From positions 1 through 64,000 of the forward strand of contig CAINDG010000040.1 of the NCBI GenBank assembly GCA_903847315.1: DNA of 64,000 nt, read 5' to 3'. Numbering within the stretch: position 1 is the stretch's first letter; every line of letters starts with the position of its first letter. Below the pieces are notes generated by a model. It worked only from the letters and a program-made list of their open reading frames with translations. It was not told where the DNA came from and ran no database searches. This stretch comes from an uncultured Planctomycetota bacterium (GTDB taxonomy: Bacteria; Planctomycetota; Phycisphaerae; Sedimentisphaerales; UBA12454). This document shows positions 43,970 through 51,830 of this stretch, in pieces. The translations under genes and the position numbers were made by a program.

Positions 43970-44368
43970 ATGGCCATAGACAATATAAAAGTACTTATTA
44001 ACGGTTCAGACTGGGCCTGGCCGGATGCGGTCAGGCAGATATTCAAAGACCGTTCCGTTGAATTGCTGATGGTAAAACGGGCGGACGAAGCTTTGAATGT
44101 TCTGCAGCACAGACGAATTCATACGGCCATTGTCGATATGGATTCCAAAATGTTCAGCGGACTTGGAATGATAAGAATTATCCGCGGCAGTTTTCCGCTG
44201 CTGCCCTGTATTCTTCTGGCTGAGGACGCGGAAGAAAAACTGCTTACCGCGGCATTGGAATTAGATGTGTTCAGCGTGATGAACAAGCCGGTGGATATCG
44301 CGTTGCTGCAGAATCAGCTTCACAGGCTTTTTGTCAAAAGATATAACAGTAATTTGTTTAATAGTTGA
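43970..44368 (+). CDS. Receiver-domain (CheY-like) protein upstream of groESL
   Basis: 132 residues. A single receiver fold: phosphoacceptor region AIVDMDSKMFSG (Asp about 55-57) and the conserved Lys in MNKPVD. The N-terminal acidic pair of typical receivers is replaced by NGSDW, so phosphorylation may be weak or absent. There is no output domain. It is 13 bp upstream of groES and probably shares the sigma-54 promoter. An unusual companion to groESL. Confidence 0.8.
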   Translation: MAIDNIKVLINGSDWAWPDAVRQIFKDRSVELLMVKRADEALNVLQHRRIHTAIVDMDSKMFSGLGMIRIIRGSFPLLPCILLAEDAEEKLLTAALELDVFSVMNKPVDIALLQNQLHRLFVKRYNSNLFNS

Positions 44369-44381
44369 AAGGAATTAGGAA

Positions 44382-44672
44382 ATGAAAATCAGACCATTGG
44401 CTGATAAGGTGCTTGTCGAACGCATCGAGGCCGAGAACAAAACTGCCGGCGGTATCGTTCTGCCGGATACGGCAAAGGAAAAACCGCAGCGAGGCAAAAT
44501 AGTCAGCGTTGGCGAGGGGAAACTGCTTGAAGACGGCTCAAGAGGCCAGATGCAGGTTAAAAAAGGAGATGAGGTGCTCTTTACAAGCTATGCCGGTACG
44601 GAAGTAAAACTCGACGGCAAAGAGTACGTCATTATGGACGAAGCGGACATTATGGCAGTTATCGAAAAATAA
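44382..44672 (+). CDS. groES: Co-chaperonin GroES
   Basis: 96 residues, GAAAGGAATTAGGA before the [23 protein letters not shown] with [16 protein letters not shown] is the mobile-loop region; [20 protein letters not shown] closes the fold. It caps GroEL. Followed by groEL after 28 bp. Confidence 0.98.
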   Translation: MKIRPLADKVLVERIEAENKTAGGIVLPDTAKEKPQRGKIVSVGEGKLLEDGSRGQMQVKKGDEVLFTSYAGTEVKLDGKEYVIMDEADIMAVIEK

Positions 44673-44700
44673 AAGGAATTGAAAAATAGGAGTTTATAAA

Positions 44701-46326
44701 ATGGCAGCAAAAAAAATTGCTTACAATACCGAGGCCCGCGAGGCAATCCGTCAGGGCATAAGGAAACTTGCCCAGGCGGTAAAAGTTACGCTGGGACCGT
44801 GCGGAAGAAATGTTATTCTTGAAAAATCGTATGGCTCGCCGACTGTTACAAAAGACGGTGTTTCAGTCGCCAAGGAAATCGAGCTGGAAGATTCTTATGA
44901 AAATATGGGCGCTCAAATGGTAAAGGAAGTCGCCAGCAAAACAAGCACCGTCGCAGGCGACGGCACAACGACAGCGACAATTCTCGCTGAAGCCATCTTT
45001 GAGGAAGGCCTTAAAAATATCACCGCTGGCGCAAACCCGATGCAGGTAAAACGCGGCATAGATATGGCCGTTGAAAAAATTGTCGATGAACTCAAAAAAA
45101 TGAGTACAAAAATAGAATCCGGCAAACAAATCGAACAGGTCTCTACCTGCTCGGCGAATCAGGATGCTGAAATCGGCAAAATAATGGCTCAGGCTATGGA
45201 AAAAGTTGGCAAAGACGGTGTTATAACCGTCGAGGAAGGCCAAAGTCTTGAAACCACAGTTGAATTAGTCGAAGGTATGCAGTTTGACAAAGGGTTCATC
45301 AGTCCGCATTTCATCAATAAGTACGAAGATATGACCTGCGTACTTGAGAAACCTTATATCCTCATTCACGAAAAGAAAATCAGCTCCATCAAATCGCTTG
45401 TTCCGCTGCTCGAAAAAATCGCAAAGCAGGGTAAGCCTCTGCTTATTATCGCTGAAGATATCGAAGGCGAAGCGCTTGCGACGCTGGTTGTAAATAAACT
45501 CCGCGGCGTTCTGCAGTGCGCTGCGGTAAAGGCTCCGGGCTTCGGCGACAGACGCAAGGCGATGCTTGCCGATATCGGCGTTCTTACCGGCGGCGAACCG
45601 ATTTTCGAAGATCTCGGCATGGATATTGAAAAGGTTGACCTGTCTCAGCTTGGCCAGGCGAAACGTGTTACAATCGATAAGGATAACACCACGATTGTCG
45701 AAGGCGCAGGCAGCACAGAAGAAATCAAGGGACGTATCGAGCAAATTAAAAAAGAAATCGAATCCACGACGAGCGATTACGATATCGAAAAACTTCAGGA
45801 AAGACTTGCAAAACTTTCCGGCGGCGTTGCGCAGGTCAATGTTGGCGGCGCGACGGAAGCGGAAGTAAAAGAGAAAAAGGCCCGCGTCGAAGACGCTTTG
45901 CATGCCTGCAGAGCGGCTATCGAAGAAGGCATTCTGCCGGGCGGCGGCGTCGCAATGCTGCGGACATTCAAGGCTCTCGATAAAATAAAAGCAAAAGACG
46001 ATGAGAGAATCGGCGTCGATATCGTAAAAAGAGCAATCGTCGCGCCAATCAAACAAATTGCGACAAACGCAGGGCTTGACGGCTCAATCGTTGCTCAAAA
46101 GGTTATGGAAAGCGATGATGTAAACTTCGGCTATGATGCTTTGAGAAAAGAATACGGCAATATGATTGAGTTCGGCGTCATTGTTCCGACAAAGGTTGAG
46201 CGCATCGCATTGCAGAATGGCGCTTCGATAGCTTCACTGCTGCTGACAACCGATGCTATTGTGAGTGAGATTCCTGAAAAGAAGGAAGCTCCTCCGATGC
46301 CACCTCACGGCGGCGGAATGTACTAA
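44701..46326 (+). CDS. groEL: Chaperonin GroEL
   Basis: 541 residues. Conserved motifs include [48 protein letters not shown] and [20 protein letters not shown], then [14 protein letters not shown]. The C-terminal tail is short ([11 protein letters not shown]) rather than the long GGM repeat. A GroEL this complete is expected to be functional; whether other copies exist cannot be told. The operon ends in a strong hairpin right after it. Confidence 0.98.
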   Translation: MAAKKIAYNTEAREAIRQGIRKLAQAVKVTLGPCGRNVILEKSYGSPTVTKDGVSVAKEIELEDSYENMGAQMVKEVASKTSTVAGDGTTTATILAEAIFEEGLKNITAGANPMQVKRGIDMAVEKIVDELKKMSTKIESGKQIEQVSTCSANQDAEIGKIMAQAMEKVGKDGVITVEEGQSLETTVELVEGMQFDKGFISPHFINKYEDMTCVLEKPYILIHEKKISSIKSLVPLLEKIAKQGKPLLIIAEDIEGEALATLVVNKLRGVLQCAAVKAPGFGDRRKAMLADIGVLTGGEPIFEDLGMDIEKVDLSQLGQAKRVTIDKDNTTIVEGAGSTEEIKGRIEQIKKEIESTTSDYDIEKLQERLAKLSGGVAQVNVGGATEAEVKEKKARVEDALHACRAAIEEGILPGGGVAMLRTFKALDKIKAKDDERIGVDIVKRAIVAPIKQIATNAGLDGSIVAQKVMESDDVNFGYDALRKEYGNMIEFGVIVPTKVERIALQNGASIASLLLTTDAIVSEIPEKKEAPPMPPHGGGMY

Positions 46327-46367
46327 CAAAACTTAAAATTTAAAAGTTAAAGTGTAAAACTTTGGAG

Positions 46368-46398
46368 TCCCGCACCTAAAAAAACATTAGGTGCGGGA
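46368..46398 (+). terminator. Hairpin terminator after groEL
   Basis: Perfect 12-bp stem TCCCGCACCTAA / TTAGGTGCGGGA with a 7-base loop, followed by a T-rich stretch (TTATTTTTATG). The same TCCCGCACC...GGTGCGGGATG pair reappears around 51725-51832. Confidence 0.75.
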
Positions 46399-46409
46399 TG
46401 GTTATTTTT

Positions 46410-46685
46410 ATGTTGTTCAGATTTTATTCAAATTCGTTAAATCAGTTTTCAAAAGGTTATGCAAAAGGGCTTTTTGTCGTGGGACTTTTGCTGATTGGTT
46501 TTGGCACACTCGTTTGGGTTCTCAAGGAAGTCCTTGCCGTCCTTGCCGCTGCGATTTTTATCGTTGTCGGCTTTGTTTGCTGCTTTAACGCTGTCAGGAT
46601 ATTTATCAACACAATGAAATCCAATAAAGACAACTCTAGTTCCGCCGGCAGAAGCGACAATGTCAGGGTACGTATCGAAGAGTAG
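46410..46685 (+). CDS. Small membrane protein
   Basis: 91 residues from ATG 46410; ATG 46398 lies inside the terminator stem and is less likely. Two TM helices (FVVGLLLIGFGTLVWVLK and VLAVLAAAIFIVVGFVCC) with a polar Ser/Arg/Asp tail. No family recognised. It sits just after groEL and would need read-through or its own promoter. Confidence 0.55.
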   Translation: MLFRFYSNSLNQFSKGYAKGLFVVGLLLIGFGTLVWVLKEVLAVLAAAIFIVVGFVCCFNAVRIFINTMKSNKDNSSSAGRSDNVRVRIEE

Positions 46686-46796
46686 ATAATCAACGGAATC
46701 CGTGTTGTTTTTTGTAAACATCTTTTAACATTTGTATTTCCCAATACCTTAGTACCTATAAAACCTGAGATTTTAATACTGTAAAAGGATTATGTG

Positions 46797-46824
46797 TTGA
46801 CAAAACACAACATAGTGCTAAAGT
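46797..46824 (+). promoter_or_regulatory. Putative sigma-70 promoter of a structured RNA
   Basis: TTGACA at 46797-46802, 16-base spacer, then TAAAGT. The -35 is perfect, the -10 is weak. It lies about 80 bases before the first hairpin of the RNA candidate. Confidence 0.35.
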
Positions 46825-46830
46825 TTATCA

Positions 46831-47121
46831 CAGTTTGATTGTTATTTAATCAGGCTTTTAGCGTGTTAACTTTTTTTGTAATCAAGTGTTGTGGATAGAA
46901 AACCATCAGCCTGTCTAATTAGAAAAGTTCTGGCACAGGCTTTGCTCGAAACAAGAATACTTTATAACTTTGCCGGGTGGGCTGATCGCTTCGATTCCCA
47001 GGAGGAGGAGAAGTCAAAAAGCCCGCCTGTAAACGCAACCAGGGCTAAAAATATACAAAAGAACCCTGTTAAAATATTGCGTTCTATGGAGCTGGCCAGG
47101 AGGAGGCAGCTCCATTCTTTT
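46831..47121 (+). ncRNA. Structured RNA candidate with GGAGGA loops
   Basis: A non-coding stretch with several stems: AGCCTGT/ACAGGCT (46908-46941), GGTGGGCT/AGCCCGCC (46976-47027), and a terminal stem ATGGAGCT/AGCTCCAT (47086-47115) followed by TCTTTT. Two single-stranded regions carry CCAGGAGGAGG (about 46998 and 47096), the second as a tight AGGAGGA hairpin loop. It starts after a TTGACA promoter. It does not resemble RNase P, tmRNA, SRP or 6S RNA as I know them. An 80-codon GTG frame across it (46891-47133) reads as low-quality coding. GGA-in-loop structures are typical of RNAs that sequester CsrA-type proteins; whether this host has CsrA is unknown. Confidence 0.4.
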
Positions 47122-47176
47122 GCGCTGAATTAGGGGGTAAACATAAATCGAAATCAATAATCTCTCTCGTTTTAAC

Positions 47177-47249
47177 TGGGCGATACTGGATTCGAACCAG
47201 TGACCCGCTGATTAAGAATCAGCTGCTCTACCAACTGAGCTAATCGCCC
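47177..47249 (-). tRNA. tRNA-Lys(CTT)
   Basis: Minus-strand cloverleaf: acceptor GGGCGAT/ATCGCCC, D arm GCTCAGTTGGTAGAGC, anticodon arm GCTGA-TTCTTAA-TCAGC with anticodon CTT, T arm ACTGG-TTCGAAT-CCAGT, discriminator A. 73 bases, no encoded CCA. Confidence 0.95.
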
Positions 47250-47569
47250 TGCAAAAGGCGATACTTTATATTCATCAGTTAAATATTGCAAGAGGTATTA
47301 ACAATAGCCTATACAAAACCCTCAAAAGACAGTCAAAAGTTAATGTTTTTGCGTTAAAACCATAGCCGACGCTGCTTGTCTTTTAATTTTAAAAAATATT
47401 TTTAAGAAAACATCCTATAAAATCGCCAATCCAGTTTAAAAAATTCAAATTTTGAAGAATTTTAACAAGTTTGGTTATTTTAACTAAATATTCTATTTTA
47501 TCTATTTTAACAATGTCGATAAAATAGTAGTTGGTTGGACCAGTTATTTAAACAAAGGGAGTTGAAACA
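47250..47569. other. 320-bp AT-rich leader region of the PilZ gene
   Basis: No reading frame. Its right half holds three ATTTTAAC octamers and a perfect inverted repeat, listed separately. Confidence 0.5.
47459..47527 (+). promoter_or_regulatory. Iterated ATTTTAAC octamers and palindrome before the PilZ gene
   Basis: ATTTTAAC occurs at 47459, 47477 and 47504 (spacings 18 and 27, multiples of 9). A perfect 10-bp inverted repeat CTATTTTATC / GATAAAATAG spans 47493-47527 with a 15-base loop. It ends 42 bases before the start codon. Likely a protein-binding site or leader hairpin controlling the PilZ gene; the background is AT-rich, so chance is possible. Confidence 0.35.
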
Positions 47570-47914
47570 ATGACACAAGCATTAGAAACAGTAGAGACAG
47601 CAGAATCATTGGTAGAAAATCGCAGGTTTTCCCGTACAGACCTTACTTGGCCGGTCAGCCTTTGGCTGCCAGAGGCAAACAGGTTCTTCAACGGCAAGAC
47701 AATTAATGTGGCAAAAGGCGGCGCATTGCTTTCATTGCCTATGTCAGTGCCGGTAAAGCCCGGCCACGTTGTGGAAATCAATTTTCCGCGCACTATGAGT
47801 CTTGCACAAAAGAAAGGTCAGTTTGCCAGGATAAAAACCGGGAAAGTTCTGCGGGTAGAGCGCGATTCCATTACGACTGACGCTACAATCGGCGTGGCCA
47901 TTCAGTTTGCCTAA
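47570..47914 (+). CDS. PilZ-domain protein (c-di-GMP receptor type)
   Basis: 114 residues, AAAGGGAG ribosome-binding site. A PilZ domain fills most of it: ENRRFSRTDL gives the RxxxR motif, and NVAKGGALLSLP stands in the (D/N)xSxxG position with Ala replacing Ser. VGVAIQFA-like end strand (IGVAIQFA). PilZ domains bind cyclic di-GMP and often tune motility or type IV pili. The pilus motor genes lie about 10 kb downstream, but a link is only suggestive. Confidence 0.8.
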   Translation: MTQALETVETAESLVENRRFSRTDLTWPVSLWLPEANRFFNGKTINVAKGGALLSLPMSVPVKPGHVVEINFPRTMSLAQKKGQFARIKTGKVLRVERDSITTDATIGVAIQFA

Positions 47915-48082
47915 AGCAGGGCGATACAATTTTGGCTGATTTTACATCGATGTTGCTGTCTTGCGGTTGGCAGATACGATTGGCTGCGATTTTGCGTAGT
48001 TTATCCCCCTTATTTTTTTGGGCAAGAATTTGCTTTACATAGATACCCCCTGTGTCTATAATACGCCCCTTAATTTTTTCTC

Positions 48083-48195
48083 GTCATTTTGAGCGGAGTC
48101 CTGCGAAGCAGGACGGAGTCGAAAAATCTATTTTAAAAAGATTTCTCCACTCAATTCGTCCCGAATTTTTCGGGACTCATTTCGGTCGAAATGAC
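48083..48195. repeat. Palindromic MITE/REP-like element upstream of rplU
   Basis: 113 bp with imperfect terminal inverted repeats: GTCATTTTGAGCGGAG at the left and, on the other strand, GTCATTTCGACCGAAA at the right. Inside are hairpins GTCCTGC-GAA-GCAGGAC (48098-48114), an AAATCT/AGATTT pair and GTCCCGAA/TTCGGGAC. Elements beginning with this kind of sequence occur as dispersed repeats in many environmental genomes. It carries no gene; it ends 44 bases before the rplU start, so could affect its mRNA. Confidence 0.65.
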
Positions 48196-48238
48196 TTTCT
48201 GCAAGGCAAAAAGTCAGTTAAGTACTGGAGATAAAACG

Positions 48239-48571
48239 ATGTACGCGATAATTGAACAGGGCGGTAAGCAATATAAAGTTAAGCAGGGCGATCGTATTCA
48301 AATCGAACTCGCCGATGTTGCCCCTGATGCAAAGACAATAGAAATCAGCAAAGTTCTGCTCGTAGGCGAAGGCAAAGACATAACAGTGGGCTCCCCCTAT
48401 ATCGAAGGCGCAAAGGTTACAGGAAAGTTCACCGGCGAAACTTCTGCCGATTCGGTTGTAAAAGGCAAGAAGTTGTTTCCGACGCATTTCAGACGCCGTA
48501 AAGCCAGTAAGAAACGCATCGGCCATCGCCAGAAATATATGGAATTGACAATAGAGAAGATTAAAGCTTAA
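48239..48571 (+). CDS. rplU: Large-subunit ribosomal protein bL21
   Basis: 110 residues from ATG 48239 with a GGAG ribosome-binding site; a frame from 48191 starts inside the repeat element and is rejected. MYAIIEQGGKQYKVKQGD is the standard start and THFRRRKASKKRIGHRQKYM the rRNA-binding C-terminal part. The usual next gene rpmA (bL27) is absent; the U32 peptidase gene converges instead, overlapping by 4 bases. Confidence 0.97.
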   Translation: MYAIIEQGGKQYKVKQGDRIQIELADVAPDAKTIEISKVLLVGEGKDITVGSPYIEGAKVTGKFTGETSADSVVKGKKLFPTHFRRRKASKKRIGHRQKYMELTIEKIKA

Positions 48572-50400
48572 TCTTCCTCGTGTCCTAAAGATATTTCCAT
48601 TCCACACTGACCGCAGAGAAACCGGACTTGATATTCCATGCCGTCCTCATCCTGCAAAATCAACGGCTCAGCAGATTTTTTTTCGCCATAATGTTGGCAG
48701 AGATTGAGTTCTTTCCTCAGACAATATTTTGTCCTCATAACAATTTCGCCCGTCATATTCAGGCCTGACTCCGCTGCGGGTTCGATAGTCTCGACGCCGT
48801 GCCGATGGTAAAAATCCTCAGCCTTTTTATTTAATACATTGCCGGTAAAAGTTAAATGCTTCTGAGGCCAGGGAACATTGTTCTTCGAGATTTTAACAGT
48901 TTGGCGAGGGCGATTAACCTCTCGCACCTGCAATAATTGCTCAACAAGCTGACGCCGAGCATCGTTTAATTGAGAGGCAGGTACAAAATACATATCCTGC
49001 GTATCAATTTTCAAATCTATACACTGAAAAATAGTATTTCCAAGTCGGCCAAGCTGTTTTTTAAAAGTTTCTGTAGCAGCATCTTTTTTCAACGCTGGTT
49101 TTTTGTCACTGATTATCTCAACATCTGCTTTGTTTCCATCCTCATCTGTTCCGATTAAAGTCAATCCGCTTTGTATTTCCTGCACTATTATCGACAGGGC
49201 GATTTTTCGCTGGGCCGGATTGCCCGAAAGCTTACCTGCGAACTGGTGGTCGTAATTGCGATAAATCTTTTGGCCGACGTAAATCTCATTTATCTTTTGC
49301 GGATAGATTTTTTGTCCTTCGGCGCGGTTAGCCGTTGTTCCGGACAAATTCTGCTGCCAGTCGAAAAAGCAAATCCCATCGCCATTATGCAGTTCTTCTT
49401 TGCTGTCGATGATGAAAAAGGTTCTTTCCGCTTTTTTCACAACGCCTATAAGTTCACCGACAGATTTCGGGGTATCAATTGAGCCGATTTTGGATATTAG
49501 TCCTGCGATGCCGTAATCGGTAAAGCCGCGATTAAAAGTTTTATCGAGATTCGGCTCGAAATCGAACTGTACCGAGCCGGACGAGCTTTTCTGAAGTTTT
49601 TTCTTTGCCAGGATTTTATCGAGCTCTCGGCGATAAAAGGCTGTGGTATTGGCGACATAAGGAATATCTTTCAGTCGGCCTTCGATTTTGAACGCACTGA
49701 CGCCTGCATCAATTAATTCTTCCAGATGCTGCGAAAGATTAAGGTCTTTAAGCGACAGCAGGTAGCGGTTATCGACGATGGTTTTGCCGGTTGCGTCCTT
49801 GAGGCTGTATAGTCTTCTGCACGGCTGGGCGCATTGTCCGCGATTTCCGCTTCGTCCGCCCAGCGCATAGCTCATATAGCACTGTCCGCTTGCACCGATA
49901 CAAAGCGAACCGTGAATAAAACATTCAAGTTCGATAGATGTTCCGCCGCGGATTTGCCGAATCTGGTCGAGCGTTAATTCGCGGGCTAAAATCGCCCGGC
50001 TGAAACCGATATCCTGCCGGAATTTTACTTTTTCGAGCGTGCTGTTATCCATCTGTGTGCTTGCAATCAGCGGAATTGGCGGCAGGTCAAGCTCGAGCAG
50101 ACCGACGTCCTGTATAATCAGGCCGTCAATTCCTGCTTCGTATAGCTGATGAATCATTTTCTCGGCAATCGCCAGTTCGTCATCGAACAGCAGGGTATTG
50201 AGTGTTACATAAACCTTCGCGTAATATTGGTGGGCGGAATCCGTAACCTGTTTAATATCCGCAATTGTGTTGCCGGCCGCCTGACGTGCGCCAAAACATT
50301 CAGCGCCGATGTAAACGGCGTCAGCGCCGCATTGAATCGCCGCGATTGCTGTCAATGCATCTTTTGCGGGAGCTAATAATTCGATTTTTCTGTTTGCCAT
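48568..50400 (-). CDS. U32 family peptidase-like protein (RlhA/TrhP group)
   Basis: 610 residues. The N-terminal TIM barrel starts IELLAPAKDALTAIAAIQCG with ADAVYIG. The U32 signature ECFIHGSLCIGASGQCYMSY and then RSGNRGQCAQPCRRLYSL is complete, with cysteines that may hold an iron-sulfur cluster. The C-terminal half holds the DUF3656-type beta domains. E. coli relatives RlhA and TrhP make 5-hydroxycytidine in 23S rRNA and 5-hydroxyuridine in tRNA rather than cleave peptides; the size fits the RlhA type best. Which of the two this is cannot be settled here. Confidence 0.85.
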   Translation of the reverse strand: MANRKIELLAPAKDALTAIAAIQCGADAVYIGAECFGARQAAGNTIADIKQVTDSAHQYYAKVYVTLNTLLFDDELAIAEKMIHQLYEAGIDGLIIQDVGLLELDLPPIPLIASTQMDNSTLEKVKFRQDIGFSRAILARELTLDQIRQIRGGTSIELECFIHGSLCIGASGQCYMSYALGGRSGNRGQCAQPCRRLYSLKDATGKTIVDNRYLLSLKDLNLSQHLEELIDAGVSAFKIEGRLKDIPYVANTTAFYRRELDKILAKKKLQKSSSGSVQFDFEPNLDKTFNRGFTDYGIAGLISKIGSIDTPKSVGELIGVVKKAERTFFIIDSKEELHNGDGICFFDWQQNLSGTTANRAEGQKIYPQKINEIYVGQKIYRNYDHQFAGKLSGNPAQRKIALSIIVQEIQSGLTLIGTDEDGNKADVEIISDKKPALKKDAATETFKKQLGRLGNTIFQCIDLKIDTQDMYFVPASQLNDARRQLVEQLLQVREVNRPRQTVKISKNNVPWPQKHLTFTGNVLNKKAEDFYHRHGVETIEPAAESGLNMTGEIVMRTKYCLRKELNLCQHYGEKKSAEPLILQDEDGMEYQVRFLCGQCGMEISLGHEED

Positions 50401-50428
50401 TTGAATTGTATCGGATTAGAACGCGAAT

Positions 50429-51085
50429 CTATTGTGTTATTGCCATATGAGACTTTATCATTTCTTCGGTATTATTTCGCCAGTCGGCAGGACCGTTAGC
50501 GGCGAAATATTCGAACGATGCTTCGCCGGCAAGTTCGCCCAAAAGCGCCTTGCGCCGGGCTGAATTCGGCATCGTTTCTATGATATATTTTCGAATAGCT
50601 TCAAGTTCAGTTAGAAACTGGCCGTGCTTTTCCGTAAAAATATCTTCGAGTTTTTTTCTTATGTGACCGGCGTAAGCGGGATAATCACCTTCGGTGCAGA
50701 CGGCTATCTGCAGGTCGCCTCGTCTAACGACGGCAGGCACGAAGAAATTGCAAAGTTCCGGGTCGTCGGCAATATTGCAGAGTATCTCGAGCTGCTGGCA
50801 ATCGTTGTAAATCTGTTCATTTGTTTTTCTGCTGTTGGTTGCCGCAAAGACGATTGACGCACCGACAAGATAATCTTTCGAGTATTTTGCTTCTACAAAT
50901 TCCGTATTCGAATGTTTACATCTGGTTTCCAGAATCTCGTCGATTTGTTCGGCCACGACAACCACGCGGGCCTGGGCTTCAAGAAGCCCCAATATCTTTC
51001 TTGCGGCGACAGAACCGCCGCCGATAACCACCGCGCGCTTTGCTTCCAGGTTTAAAAAAATGGGATATTTCATAGTAATGTCCAT
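50429..51085 (-). CDS. Precorrin-2 dehydrogenase / sirohydrochlorin ferrochelatase (CysG N-domain)
   Basis: 218 residues. MKYPIFLNLEAKRAVVIGGG with SVAARKILGLLEA is the NAD-binding Rossmann start of the CysG-N/Met8 family. The dimerisation helix region has the VRRGDLQIAVCTEGDYPAYA strand. It oxidises precorrin-2 and inserts iron to form siroheme. The ATG at codon 5 could be the true start. The uroporphyrinogen methyltransferase and other heme genes are not adjacent, though such genes often are. Confidence 0.85.
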   Translation of the reverse strand: MDITMKYPIFLNLEAKRAVVIGGGSVAARKILGLLEAQARVVVVAEQIDEILETRCKHSNTEFVEAKYSKDYLVGASIVFAATNSRKTNEQIYNDCQQLEILCNIADDPELCNFFVPAVVRRGDLQIAVCTEGDYPAYAGHIRKKLEDIFTEKHGQFLTELEAIRKYIIETMPNSARRKALLGELAGEASFEYFAANGPADWRNNTEEMIKSHMAITQ

Positions 51086-51186
51086 AATAGCATCTTTTCA
51101 GCCTTATAGCAATGAATTATTTAACGTGCAAAAAATGGGTTTTTGTGTAAAATACGCCTATCAGGTCAATTTTGCTGTGGAATTTT

Positions 51187-51720
51187 ATGAAAAAAATAAC
51201 AACACCATTAACAAATGAAATTATACGCTCCTTAAAAGCCGGCGATGAAGTGGCCATAAGCGGCGTCCTTTACACCGCCCGCGATGCGGCGCATAAGCGG
51301 CTTTGTGAGCTTATCGAGCAGAAAAAGGAACTTCCGATACCACTGGAAGGTTCTGTAATTTATTTTGTCGGTCCTACGCCTGCGCCGCCGGGAAGAGTAA
51401 TTGGTTCTGCCGGCCCGACAACATCGGCAAGGATGGACAAGTTCAGTCCGATTCTTGTCGCGGCAGGACTGAAGGGTATGATTGGTAAAGGTTATCGCTG
51501 CGATGCCGTAAAAGATGCGTTGAAAAAATATTGTGCGGTTCATTTTGCCGCGCTCGGCGGGGCAGGGGCGCTTTTGAGTCAGTATATAATTTCCGCGGAA
51601 ATTGTCGCTTACGAAGATTTAGGTACCGAGGCGATAAGGAAACTTGAAGTTAAGGATTTTCCTGCGATTGTGGCGTATGATTCTTTCGGCAACAGCGTTT
51701 TTAAAAAGGTTAGTGAATAA
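51187..51720 (+). CDS. Class I fumarate hydratase, beta subunit
   Basis: 177 residues from ATG 51187; a TTG at 51172 is possible. Typical of the C-terminal/beta part of class I fumarase or tartrate dehydratase: LKAGDEVAISGVLYTARDAAHKR, IYFVGPTPAPPGRVIGSAGP with TTSARMDKF, and the HFAALGGAGALLS end. The alpha (iron-sulfur) subunit normally lies just upstream but is not in the window, so it must be elsewhere. Interconverts fumarate and malate. Confidence 0.85.
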   Translation: MKKITTPLTNEIIRSLKAGDEVAISGVLYTARDAAHKRLCELIEQKKELPIPLEGSVIYFVGPTPAPPGRVIGSAGPTTSARMDKFSPILVAAGLKGMIGKGYRCDAVKDALKKYCAVHFAALGGAGALLSQYIISAEIVAYEDLGTEAIRKLEVKDFPAIVAYDSFGNSVFKKVSE

Positions 51721-51724
51721 TGAA

Positions 51725-51830
51725 TCCCGCACCTTCCAATATTCAATTATATATCTTTGAAAGGAATAATAACTTGTATTTTGTATATACCAAAGTTTTA
51801 AAGAAGAAGGAATTAGAAGAAGGTGCGGGA
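51725..51830 (+). repeat. Long-looped inverted repeat TCCCGCACCTT...AAGGTGCGGGA
   Basis: 11-bp arms at 51725-51735 and 51820-51830, separated by 84 bases, immediately before the YchF-like gene. The right arm runs into its ATG (GGTGCGGGATG). The same arms in compact form make the groEL terminator at 46368-46398, also followed by ATG. Confidence 0.6.

Noticed and set aside
45265..46056. 263-codon minus-strand frame opposite groEL
   Set aside because: A shadow of the highly conserved groEL frame, without any recognisable protein.
46891..47133. 80-codon GTG frame in the RNA region
   Set aside because: No ribosome-binding site, and its sequence coincides with paired stems and the terminator; better explained as RNA.
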